Positions 30,554 through 38,159 of a stretch of 64,000 bases of DNA are shown piece by piece; the stretch's first letter is position 1; each line of letters opens with the position of its first letter. This stretch comes from Paraglaciecola sp. 20A4 (lineage in GTDB: Bacteria > Pseudomonadota > Gammaproteobacteria > Enterobacterales > Alteromonadaceae): positions 62,001-126,000 of the forward strand of contig NZ_WTPY01000004.1 of assembly GCF_011378905.1 (NCBI RefSeq), given 5' to 3'. A program made the position numbers and the translations under genes. A model generated the notes under the pieces. It made no database searches and had not been told where the DNA came from. It was given only the letters and a program-made list of their open reading frames with translations.

Positions 30554-31174
30554 TTAGTTCGGCATAAATTTTCTACGTAAAAAATAGTCGACACTCGTAA
30601 ATTTACCGCCGCCGGTGAAAAACAATGACAACAGCATAAAGAAATACGTCATCGCAAATTCAATACCGTTGTTGAGAACCACGAACTTACCACTTGAGGT
30701 TAACCAGTCATAATTTCCGTGTTCTTGCAGCAAATTTTTCGCTGCAGCTAGCTTATCTGGAGCACTCATCACATTCTCGTTCAGCATAATGGTACCGTCT
30801 GATAACCAGCTAGATGCATCTGCTATAGCCGGCCAGCCGTTTGGCCAATGTACTGAGAATGCGGCGATTAGCATTGTAACCATTAATGGAATTGATGCCC
30901 AGCGCGTCGCTAAGCCAAGCAAAATAAATACACCACCTAGCAATTCAGCAGCAATAGCCAGAGATGCCAATAAGGCGGGAGCAGGTAAACCTAACCCATA
31001 GTCAGCATTCGCAAACCAATCCACTGTATTTTCAAAACTGCCTAACTTTGTCCAACCAGCTTGAATCATAATGGGCGCTAAGTATAAACGAAGAAGTAAA
31101 GGTGCGACGCCCTTAAAGACTGCGGTTTTCTCTAACGTGCGCTGTGCACGAACTGCTAAATTGACCATACTCAT
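30554..31174 (-). CDS. DoxX-family membrane protein
   Basis: A 206-residue inner-membrane protein of the DoxX family with about four hydrophobic helices, including LLLRLYLAPIMIQAGWTKLG, LLASLAIAAELLGGVFILLG and FAMTYFFMLLSLFFTGGG. Family members are linked to quinone or thiosulfate oxidation or to redox-stress complexes, but the role here is unknown. Monocistronic, with its own terminator. A substrate cannot be named. Confidence 0.85.
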   Translation of the reverse strand: MSMVNLAVRAQRTLEKTAVFKGVAPLLLRLYLAPIMIQAGWTKLGSFENTVDWFANADYGLGLPAPALLASLAIAAELLGGVFILLGLATRWASIPLMVTMLIAAFSVHWPNGWPAIADASSWLSDGTIMLNENVMSAPDKLAAAKNLLQEHGNYDWLTSSGKFVVLNNGIEFAMTYFFMLLSLFFTGGGKFTSVDYFLRRKFMPN

Positions 31175-31330
31175 ATTGTTTCCGTTAAAAACTGTTATTC
31201 AATAGATAGCAGATAATCGAAAAAACTTTCATCAATAAACGAACATAAATGCCTAATTGATATAAATTAGCGTAAATAAGGTCTTAAGATCTGACTTAAG
31301 GACCTCTCATATTTCATTTTAGGCAAAACG

Positions 31331-31825
31331 ATGGACAGAACATATTTATTCGATTGGGGAGATACATTAATGGTCGACTTCCCAGGATCACGCGGAAAGA
31401 TGTATCAATGGGAAACAGTAAAATGCGTTGAGGGAGCAAAAGCAACCTTATGTTTTTTAGCCCGCGCTCATAAAATTTATATAGCCACTAGCGCGGTGGA
31501 TTCTTGCGAAGCAGATATTGCAAAGGCATTCAAACGAGTTGGCCTATCTGAGTATATTTCAGGATATTTTTGTTACGGGAATATCGGGATATATAAAGGG
31601 TCTGTGAATTTTTATTGGGCGATTCAACAGCGCTTAAAAATACCGCTAAATAAAATCGTTATGGTGGGTGATAACTTCGAAAAAGACATTCGCCCTGCCC
31701 TAGCGTCAGGAATGAACGCCATATGGTACAACCCTGACAATGCGCCACAAACAGCAATTATTCCAACGCTAATTGAGGGGCAGTCATCCAGTGAAATTCA
31801 CACCCTACAAGCGTTGCAGGTTTAA
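31331..31825 (+). CDS. Small HAD-superfamily hydrolase
   Basis: A 164-residue haloacid-dehalogenase-fold protein with no large cap. Motif I is LFDWGDTL, with nucleophile Asp8; the general acid/base position (residue 10) is Gly instead of Asp. Motif II is IYIATSA, and motif IV VMVGDNFEKDIRPALASG is intact and binds Mg. The missing second Asp may mean a weak or altered phosphatase, or a different reaction. It is convergent with the miaE relic and, in an ancestral order, probably with miaE itself. Confidence 0.82.
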   Translation: MDRTYLFDWGDTLMVDFPGSRGKMYQWETVKCVEGAKATLCFLARAHKIYIATSAVDSCEADIAKAFKRVGLSEYISGYFCYGNIGIYKGSVNFYWAIQQRLKIPLNKIVMVGDNFEKDIRPALASGMNAIWYNPDNAPQTAIIPTLIEGQSSSEIHTLQALQV

Positions 31826-31862
31826 ACATCACTCTAGGTAGCGTCTTTACTAAAATCTTTGC

Positions 31863-32052
31863 CTAGAAGTTAGGCACGCCGCTGTGAAATTTAAAATCAT
31901 CATCGGGAAATGTAATCAACTCAGCTTCCATTTCACCAAAATAAGCAATACGTTCCGTAATATCACCTTTGGCAATATCCTGAGCTAATCTGAGGTAGTC
32001 GAGACGAAGCATTGTACGGCAATGCAACCATGAAATACCGAAAGATAAAGTT
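31863..32052 (-). pseudogene. Relic of the 3' end of a second, divergent miaE
   Basis: Reading the minus strand back from a TAG at 31865-31863 gives a C-terminus that ends AYFGEMEAELI and DDDFKFHSGVP, matching intact MiaE (AYFGEVEADLI, DEDFKFHSGLP). Over the last 45 aligned residues I count 29 identities. The match fades past ~32,000, with only faint likeness (FGISWLH against FYISLLR) to ~32,050, and the frame hits a stop near 32,112 without a suitable start. The catalytic N-terminal four fifths is missing. It is too divergent to be a recent duplication of the neighbour. Confidence 0.85.
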
Positions 32053-32297
32053 TGTCCATCTGTGGACCAACATACATTAATGTTCGTTGGTACAGTGCAA
32101 ATATAATATTTTAGTTACCACAATACCGTTCCAAAATGTTTGCAATTTCACTGCAAAAACATACAAACGTATACTTCGGCATATTTTACTAGATGATGAT
32201 TTAGATTAAATTTAGTAATAATGTTGCTACACGGATGTACAAATTGTATCCCCCACTTACCGACACTCTCTTTTAAAGCAAAAATCACGGAAACATT

Positions 32298-33389
32298 ATG
32301 TTGAAACGTTTAAACCTATCTAAATTAGCCCTTGCCTGTTCCATTGTTCTTCTGACAGGTTGTGGCGGCGGGAGCAGTGACAACTCAAGCACTAACACTC
32401 CAGATACATCAGGTGGTGTTGATAACTCTGCTGGCGTTGATGATTCTACAGATGTTGATGACTCTACAGATGTTGATGATTCTACAGATGTTGATGATTC
32501 TACAGATGTTGATGATTCTACAGATGTTGATGATGATGCAGGGGCTGAAACTCCCCCCCCAACAGATTTCACTGTGAATTATGAGCAGGGTACATTGACT
32601 ATCCCTGATAATTCATCAAAAGACGTTTTTATTACCTTTGATGGCGCAGTAGGCAATGTTTCCCTATCGACCTTGACATCATGGACAAATTCAGACTCTT
32701 TCGACTATACATTTGAGAATTTAACTTCAGAAGGCGTCACAATATCAATGGTCGTAGGGAACGAAGATAACCCAAAGAGTGGCTCAATTGATTTGTCATA
32801 TATAGATGGTGACAATCGAGAAGTGTTTGTGTCTATAGAATACAACATTGAGAACACCTCTGGCGTGTCAATCCTTGCCAATTACAATACTGCCATTCAG
32901 TCAATTACGGAGTTTTTGGATCTAACCCCAGAAAGGGAGTTGTATAAGCGAGTTCGACAAGTCGCTCTTATGATGGGTGCCGATGTTTCATTAGAAGATG
33001 ATGAAATTAACAGTGTGATATCAAATGATGTAATAAGTAATTTAGAAACAATTAAACTTTACTCGTTTGATAATGTGTCGGCATATTCGGTAGGGATAAT
33101 GAGTGAGTCAAAATTAAAAGAAGAAACGGACGCATTACTTACTCAGTTGAGCAATTATGCCGCCCCCATCAATAATATCATTACGAGCGTGATCTCCTTA
33201 ACTGGTGGGGCTGTACCGTCTGTTGAATTAGGGACGGTTTACATAGATGCGCAAAGTAACACCGTATCTCAACTTGTAGGCAATGAATCCCTTGGGAGCT
33301 ACGACTCTGGTACATGGGCATTTTCCAACACATATCAATTCTTGTCAGTGGTAGCTAACCCTGAACTAGAAACTTGTTCAGCGGAATAA
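32298..33389 (+). CDS. Asp-rich-repeat lipoprotein of unknown function
   Basis: I do not recognise a named family. The signal peptide ends in the lipobox LTGC, so Cys22 is the lipidation site; next come a Gly/Ser/Asn/Thr linker, then five exact copies of DDSTDV (residues 48-77), an acidic tether that could bind Ca2+. Residues ~92-195 alternate in a way that suggests a beta-sandwich (Ig- or BACON-like). The C-terminal ~170 residues look mainly helical with a beta end, including ELYKRVRQVALMMGADVS and INNIITSVISLTGGAVPSV. The stop is 12 bases from the protease gene, so it is the first gene of a three-gene operon. It may display, chaperone or inhibit the protease; this is inference. Confidence 0.8.
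   Translation: MLKRLNLSKLALACSIVLLTGCGGGSSDNSSTNTPDTSGGVDNSAGVDDSTDVDDSTDVDDSTDVDDSTDVDDSTDVDDDAGAETPPPTDFTVNYEQGTLTIPDNSSKDVFITFDGAVGNVSLSTLTSWTNSDSFDYTFENLTSEGVTISMVVGNEDNPKSGSIDLSYIDGDNREVFVSIEYNIENTSGVSILANYNTAIQSITEFLDLTPERELYKRVRQVALMMGADVSLEDDEINSVISNDVISNLETIKLYSFDNVSAYSVGIMSESKLKEETDALLTQLSNYAAPINNIITSVISLTGGAVPSVELGTVYIDAQSNTVSQLVGNESLGSYDSGTWAFSNTYQFLSVVANPELETCSAE
32439..32528 (+). repeat. Five tandem 18-bp units coding DDSTDV
   Basis: The unit GATGATTCTACAGATGTT is repeated five times with one synonymous change (GAC for GAT in unit 2). The unit is a multiple of three, so gain or loss of copies keeps the frame and changes only the length of the acidic linker. The near-identity at DNA level points to recent slippage expansion. 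Confidence 0.95.
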
Positions 33390-33401
33390 CGGAACATTAT
33401 A

Positions 33402-35162
33402 ATGAAAAATACTTTTATAACTACTGTAGCACTTAGCGCCCTAGCGGCAATTTCTTCACCGGCATTAGCGACCGATACTGTTCGACTGGTGGTTACACCT
33501 AAGCACACCTCAGCAAAAGGCTTTGTTAGTCAAGCATCTGTGTCTCAAGGGGGCTGTGTATCCACGCCTAGAGGTACTGCTGATTGGTGTATTGGAAGCT
33601 CTAACTCAAGCAACTCGATTAGAGTGCAAGCTACATCAGTGTCAGGTGCTGAAAAATCAATTGTCAATTTGGAAAGTCATGGTTATAGCGCAGAGGAAGT
33701 TGCGAAATTACTAAGTGATGATGGTCGCTTTGGGACGGTGGAAGCAGATGTTCGCGTATCGACTGCTGGGTCCCCCCAAGTAAAATCACAAAGTTTGGCT
33801 GATGGTGCGCCAAACGACCCAGGTTTCGAAATTTATCAAGAGGATTATCTTGGCGCTAGGGATAAATATAGTGCTGGCATGAATGTTGTACCTGAGTGGA
33901 AAACTCACAACGGATTTAGAGATGGCGAAACGGTAGACGTGGTTGTTATGGATTCATCCTTCTTCATAAATGATGATGTTCCTTATTACAGCGGTGCTAG
34001 TTTTGTAACAACGGGCGATGAGGTCAGTAAAGATGATTTCGCCCCTGCGCAATCAGCTCTTGATGCCGGGGAAGGGGTATGCAACGGTCATGGTTTGGGC
34101 GTAGCATCGACTATTTCAGCGCTGACAGATAACGGCATTGGGTCAGCGGGGATTATCGATAACGCACGCATACATGTTGCTAGAGTTATGAATTGCGGCG
34201 ATGGGTATCTTTCTGATACTGCCAGAGCGATGGACTGGTTGGCAGGTGATGAAATAGAAGGCGTAACCCCTTACCAAGGCGGTGTTGGGGTTGTTAATAT
34301 GAGTCTTGCAGGGGAATCTGAAACGTGCCCATTTTATATGCAAGAATCCATAGATAAGTTGAAAGCTTTAGGTTGGACCTTAGTTGCGGCAGCAGGGAAT
34401 GTCACTGATGACTCGAATAATTACGCCCCGGGGAATTGCGAAGGTGTAATAAACGTTGGGTCTGTTGACCTCGATGGGACTTTAACTTATTTTTCTAATA
34501 CGGGAACGAGTATTGACCTAATGGCAGCAGGCGTGAACATCGCAGCCGCTTGCTCTGCAAGTACGGAAAGTAACTCAGAGTGCTACTGGGACGGTACGTC
34601 TTTCTCTTCACCTCTAGTAGCTGGTTTATTTGCCGCAGCGAAGAGTGTTACAGGTGCAGACAGTGAGATACTAGAAACTGCTTTTAAGACTACAGCTTAT
34701 GGTAATACAGTGACAGGCTGTGTTGATGGGCATTGTGGCAGCGGTATTCCAGATTTGACAGCTGCAATATCGTTTGCTCAAAAATCGATGAGCGGGGAAC
34801 TAAACACAATATCTTTTGCTCTAGGTGAAAATGACAATTGTGAGCAAAGCTGGTTCATAGATAACTTTGGTGGCAGCATCCCAATGTGCTCGCTTTATAA
34901 AGTCACATTTTTTTCAGGGAACATTTCGGAAGGTACGCATTACGAACTGGTTAGTGTAGATGCTTCGCAAACTTTTGAAACAGGAAGCATTGATGTTCAA
35001 GGGGTGTTTACCAAAGCCGAAATGTACCTACCTGCGATTGACGTGGTAAACAACAAGTATGGCGTGAGAGTATGTGACGCATCAGGGTGTGACGATGAAA
35101 TCTTTGATATGAATGTATCAGGTGCTCAAGAAGAGGATCGCCCAGCGGCATGTAAAGAGTAA
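33402..35162 (+). CDS. Secreted subtilisin-family (S8) serine protease
   Basis: Exported serine endopeptidase. The signal peptide ends at ALA (residue ~23). Residues 24-135 look like a propeptide/inhibitor region with an unusual Cys pair (GGCVS and DWCIG, 52 and 63). PNDPGFEIYQ (138-147) marks the start of the mature enzyme. The catalytic triad is Asp184 (VVVMDSS), His230 (NGHGLGVAS) and Ser400 (DGTSFSSPLVAGL), with oxyanion Asn333 (AAAGN). A ~130-residue C-terminal region after the S8 domain (from ~455) holds several Cys and may be a binding or processing domain. Asp184 is followed by Ser-Ser rather than the usual Ser/Thr-Gly. It sits between two lipoprotein genes in an apparent operon. Confidence 0.92.
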   Translation: MKNTFITTVALSALAAISSPALATDTVRLVVTPKHTSAKGFVSQASVSQGGCVSTPRGTADWCIGSSNSSNSIRVQATSVSGAEKSIVNLESHGYSAEEVAKLLSDDGRFGTVEADVRVSTAGSPQVKSQSLADGAPNDPGFEIYQEDYLGARDKYSAGMNVVPEWKTHNGFRDGETVDVVVMDSSFFINDDVPYYSGASFVTTGDEVSKDDFAPAQSALDAGEGVCNGHGLGVASTISALTDNGIGSAGIIDNARIHVARVMNCGDGYLSDTARAMDWLAGDEIEGVTPYQGGVGVVNMSLAGESETCPFYMQESIDKLKALGWTLVAAAGNVTDDSNNYAPGNCEGVINVGSVDLDGTLTYFSNTGTSIDLMAAGVNIAAACSASTESNSECYWDGTSFSSPLVAGLFAAAKSVTGADSEILETAFKTTAYGNTVTGCVDGHCGSGIPDLTAAISFAQKSMSGELNTISFALGENDNCEQSWFIDNFGGSIPMCSLYKVTFFSGNISEGTHYELVSVDASQTFETGSIDVQGVFTKAEMYLPAIDVVNNKYGVRVCDASGCDDEIFDMNVSGAQEEDRPAACKE

Positions 35163-35206
35163 TGTTTCGAATAAGCCGATAGTTTACTTCCTTTAGGAAT
35201 TTATAA

Positions 35207-35536
35207 ATGAAAAAACAAAATATAATTTTCACTGCAGGTCTTTTATTGCTGATTGCAGCTTGCGCGGCGAGTACTATTTCACCTGAAAACAGCCACGAAA
35301 AATTTAAAATCGATGTAAGAGAAAACCGAAGTGAGTTTATTGAAAACCTTCGTAAATGTAAGATTGAAAGCGATAAGGAAGGGTGTACTGAATACCTCAA
35401 ACGTACGAAATCACTAATGAAAGAATTTAGTGAGAGTAAAAAAATTAACGAGCGCAGACTAGCAAGGACCATTAAGTTTATACTTTCTGCTTCGCCTGAA
35501 AGGCTGCGCAATGATGTAATTGTAACAGATTATTAA
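35207..35536 (+). CDS. Small hypothetical lipoprotein
   Basis: A 109-residue predicted lipoprotein, not recognised. The signal peptide ends in IAAC (Cys19). The mature part is short, highly charged and helical (SEFIENLRKCKIES, then TKSLMKEFSESKK), with two further Cys. AGGAA lies 7 bases before the ATG. It comes 44 bases after the protease and is followed by a terminator-like hairpin, so it closes the three-gene cassette. Its size and basic/acidic helices would suit an accessory or immunity-type partner, but nothing in the sequence proves this. Confidence 0.72.
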   Translation: MKKQNIIFTAGLLLLIAACAASTISPENSHEKFKIDVRENRSEFIENLRKCKIESDKEGCTEYLKRTKSLMKEFSESKKINERRLARTIKFILSASPERLRNDVIVTDY

Positions 35537-36003
35537 GCCAAGACGTAGAGTTCGAAAACTATTTCTAGAAGAGATTTGGATTTATTCGTGCTCACTTCGG
35601 GAGGCATACTTTTTAGGAGCCGTAATGTCTGATTATTCAACAGACTGCGCTAAAAGCTCCTTTTTATAAACAGTTTTCGCAGAATAACTAGGGGCGTACA
35701 TGGTTAAATATTTACTTCACAAACAAGTAAACCTGAGAGAAACTTAAAACCCTCATATTGAGGAAAAAACTGACTTCAATTTTTAAATATATAGTGCCGA
35801 GCGACTTACATAAAGATCACTGGCTGTTAATCAAACTTTTAATCACATCACTTTTTGGTTTGGAAAATCGTTCAAATTATTCTACACGAGGCTCAACTAA
35901 AAAATTTTGGTCTTCAGCTTCATCGCCAGTCGCCAGTAACTTTGCATCTCATTTATTTCTGACTATTAAATTAACATTGCGTGACAAATATGACACTGGT
36001 TTA
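35537..36003. other. 467-base stretch between the protease cassette and miaE
   Basis: No convincing gene. The first part holds the hairpin at 35615-35666. The rest is A+T-rich with a poor open frame (TTG start at 35758) that runs antisense into the miaE 3' end and has no family resemblance; it is best treated as non-coding or decayed DNA. Confidence 0.5.
35615..35666 (+). terminator. Terminator-like structure after the protease cassette
   Basis: AGGAGC (35615-35620) pairs with GCTCCT (35656-35661), enclosing a second stem GTCTG/CAGAC, and TTTTT follows at once. This is consistent with an intrinsic terminator ending the three-gene transcript. Confidence 0.6.
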
Positions 36004-36765
36004 TTAGACAGCGCTCATAATAGGAAGCCCACTGTGAAATTTGAAATCCTCGTCAGATGACGAAATCAAATCTGCTTCTACTTCACCGAAATATGCAACG
36101 CGTTGTGATATATCTTTGCCTGCAATATCTGTTGCAAGCGTAAGGTAGTCTTGATAATGCCGAGCTTCTGAGCGCAAAAGGGATATATAAAAATCCCCTA
36201 AAGGCTTATCTAAAAACGGGGCTATTTTGGCGAAACGTTCACAGGAGCGCGCTTCGATATATGCTCCGCAAATTAACTTGTCGATTAAAGCGTCAGGTTC
36301 ATGGGTTTTAACGTGCTTTAAAAGACCCTTGGCGTAGCGGCTTGATTCAATTTTGTCATACTCAACACCATAGTCATTCATCATCTCTAGAACTTGATAA
36401 AAATGATGCAGTTCTTCACGAATAAGCATGACCATTTTATCGACTAACTCTTGCCCATAACGACTGCCTGATTTAACCAGCATGGATTTGTTCAACTTAA
36501 ACTTTTCAAGCTCACGCCAATTACCAATTTGACGATAGGTGAAATCTTCATATGGCTTTAACCAATCAAGAAGTGCTTTCGCACTATCCGCATCTACGGC
36601 ATAGCGACGTATTAGGAACATTGCGCTTTGTGCTGCCTTTAATTCACAAATTAGATGATCTGTTAACAGTACCGCTAAATTCTCTTTTTTGACCGCTTCC
36701 GCTACCCACGCATCTGGGGTTTCGCAGTTTAAAAACCCTTGAATGGGTGCTAATAAGTTTTCCAA
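36004..36765 (-). CDS. miaE: tRNA 2-methylthio-N6-isopentenyl adenosine hydroxylase MiaE
   Basis: Non-haem di-iron monooxygenase that hydroxylates ms2i6A37 to ms2io6A37 in tRNA, needing O2. Carboxylate and His ligands are expected in LTDHLICELKAAQ, IREELHHF, YIEARSCERF and RSEARHYQDY; DFKFHSGLP is the conserved end. No in-frame ATG lies at the usual start. TTG at 36765 (giving MENLLAPIQGFLNC) aligns best with the Salmonella start, with AGAAGG 11 bases upstream; the frame is open further to a GTG at 36825. An ATG 8 bases upstream is in another frame and stops after seven codons, so a frameshift at the 5' end is possible. The end faces the protease cassette; a relic of a second miaE lies 4 kb away. 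Confidence 0.92.
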   Translation of the reverse strand: MENLLAPIQGFLNCETPDAWVAEAVKKENLAVLLTDHLICELKAAQSAMFLIRRYAVDADSAKALLDWLKPYEDFTYRQIGNWRELEKFKLNKSMLVKSGSRYGQELVDKMVMLIREELHHFYQVLEMMNDYGVEYDKIESSRYAKGLLKHVKTHEPDALIDKLICGAYIEARSCERFAKIAPFLDKPLGDFYISLLRSEARHYQDYLTLATDIAGKDISQRVAYFGEVEADLISSSDEDFKFHSGLPIMSAV

Positions 36766-37031
36766 ATTAACATTAACCTTCTGATGAATCGACAAGCTTA
36801 AATTTAAATAAAAGGCCAAGAACACACACCCTTAAAATCAGCGCTGTATTATATCATAGGCTTGCCTGAGTTCAGGCAGCAGTATGTGTAATTTTATAAT
36901 ATGCCGACTTGGGCAAAAATAACGAACGCTTATCTGTCGAAAATTCAGAACTTAAAAGTACCACGACTGAAGCCTCTGCTAGAAAGCTTCAGTGTGCAGG
37001 ATTTGCCAAGCAGGGAAAGGTATCGGGCTCA

Positions 37032-38159
37032 CTACTTACTGACACTAATAGAGCGTCTGAATAACATTAAGCTTGCGCCAAAGAATACTGTACCCAAGCC
37101 CAAAATAGTCAGCATTTGAGGCCAAACAATACTGATATTCGCCCCTCTAAAAACAACTGCCTGTGCAAATGCCATGTAATGACGAGACGGTAACAACCAG
37201 GTTATCGGTTGAATAATTTCAGGCTGGCTTTCGATAGGTGTCAGGCCGCCAGAAAGCAACATGATTGGAACAATAACCATTAATAATAACAGTGCGAACT
37301 GTGCCATAGAGCGGGCAACTGTGCCTAAAAATATACCAATGGCGGCTGCCGCGAGTAAATAGAGCGCGGTACCACCAAAGAGCAACATGCGGGAGCCCGC
37401 AATGGGTACATCCAATATTCCTTCTACCATAAAGAAGGTAGACAACACGAACGAAACCAGAATAATCAATCCATTTGCCCATACTTTTGACATAACAATT
37501 TGAAAGGACGTTAATGGCATAACAAGCAAATGCTCAATCGTGCCATGCTCTCGTTCACGCAACAATGCTGCGCCAGTCAATATGATCGTTAACATTGAAA
37601 TTTGGTTAAGCAATGAGTTGAACGCCCCAAACCACATGCCGGTCCCATTGGGATTAAAAGCACGCCTTTGCACTAATACAACGGGATAAACTGTCTCTTC
37701 ATCCGAGCGATTAATATAGTGATTAACTTCATCAGTCACTATATTTTGAATGTAGGCATTGCCTAAACTCGCCTGAATAACCGCTGTCGCGTCTATACTA
37801 ATTTGTATGCTGGGCTGATCGCCATTGCGTACATCACGCTCAAAGTTGGGAGGAATACCAATCACAAACATAAAACGATCGTGATCCATTGCTTCATCAA
37901 CTTCACGTGCCGAAATGACTTCTGGCACTTTAAAATACGGCGGAAAAAGCGCATTCGCTATTGCCCGCGACAACGCAGAGTGATCTTCATCAACAATAGC
38001 CACCGACGCATTATTAACAGACTCACTTGTGGCCGTTGCTTCAGCGTATATAGCCACACTAAATGAATAGGCTATCAGTAAAACCAAAATGAAATCACCC
38101 AAGACGCTGCGTAACTCTTTTCTACCCAACCAATAAATATTAACCCAGGATCTCATCAC
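37032..38159 (-). CDS. yhhJ: ABC-2 type export permease (YhhJ-like)
   Basis: Membrane permease of the ABC-2 family, 375 residues: one N-terminal membrane helix, a large periplasmic region (about 45-175, with VIGIPPNFERDVRNGDQPSIQ) and five or so C-terminal helices. It begins immediately after the rbbA stop (no intervening base) and is the last gene of yhiI-rbbA-yhhJ, the same set as in E. coli. It should pair with the permease half of RbbA; the exported substrate is unknown. Confidence 0.9.
   Translation of the reverse strand: MMRSWVNIYWLGRKELRSVLGDFILVLLIAYSFSVAIYAEATATSESVNNASVAIVDEDHSALSRAIANALFPPYFKVPEVISAREVDEAMDHDRFMFVIGIPPNFERDVRNGDQPSIQISIDATAVIQASLGNAYIQNIVTDEVNHYINRSDEETVYPVVLVQRRAFNPNGTGMWFGAFNSLLNQISMLTIILTGAALLREREHGTIEHLLVMPLTSFQIVMSKVWANGLIILVSFVLSTFFMVEGILDVPIAGSRMLLFGGTALYLLAAAAIGIFLGTVARSMAQFALLLLMVIVPIMLLSGGLTPIESQPEIIQPITWLLPSRHYMAFAQAVVFRGANISIVWPQMLTILGLGTVFFGASLMLFRRSISVSK

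Noticed and set aside
32285-32572. Antisense frame coding repeated SSTSVE units
   Set aside because: It is the reverse-complement reading of the DDSTDV repeat in the lipoprotein gene; the plus-strand gene has lipobox, start and operon context.
31863-36048. Direct repeats at the two miaE ends as attachment sites of an integrative element
   Set aside because: The shared 17-base stretch (31882-31898 and 36032-36048, one mismatch) lies in conserved miaE coding sequence for DFKFHS and is explained by homology; no integrase is present.
35758-36060. 100-codon plus-strand frame starting with TTG that overlaps the miaE 3' end
   Set aside because: No ribosome site, no family resemblance, and its last 19 codons are antisense to conserved miaE sequence.
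36901-37119. 72-codon plus-strand frame between miaE and yhhJ
   Set aside because: It runs antisense into the conserved end of yhhJ, has no ribosome site and no recognisable motif.
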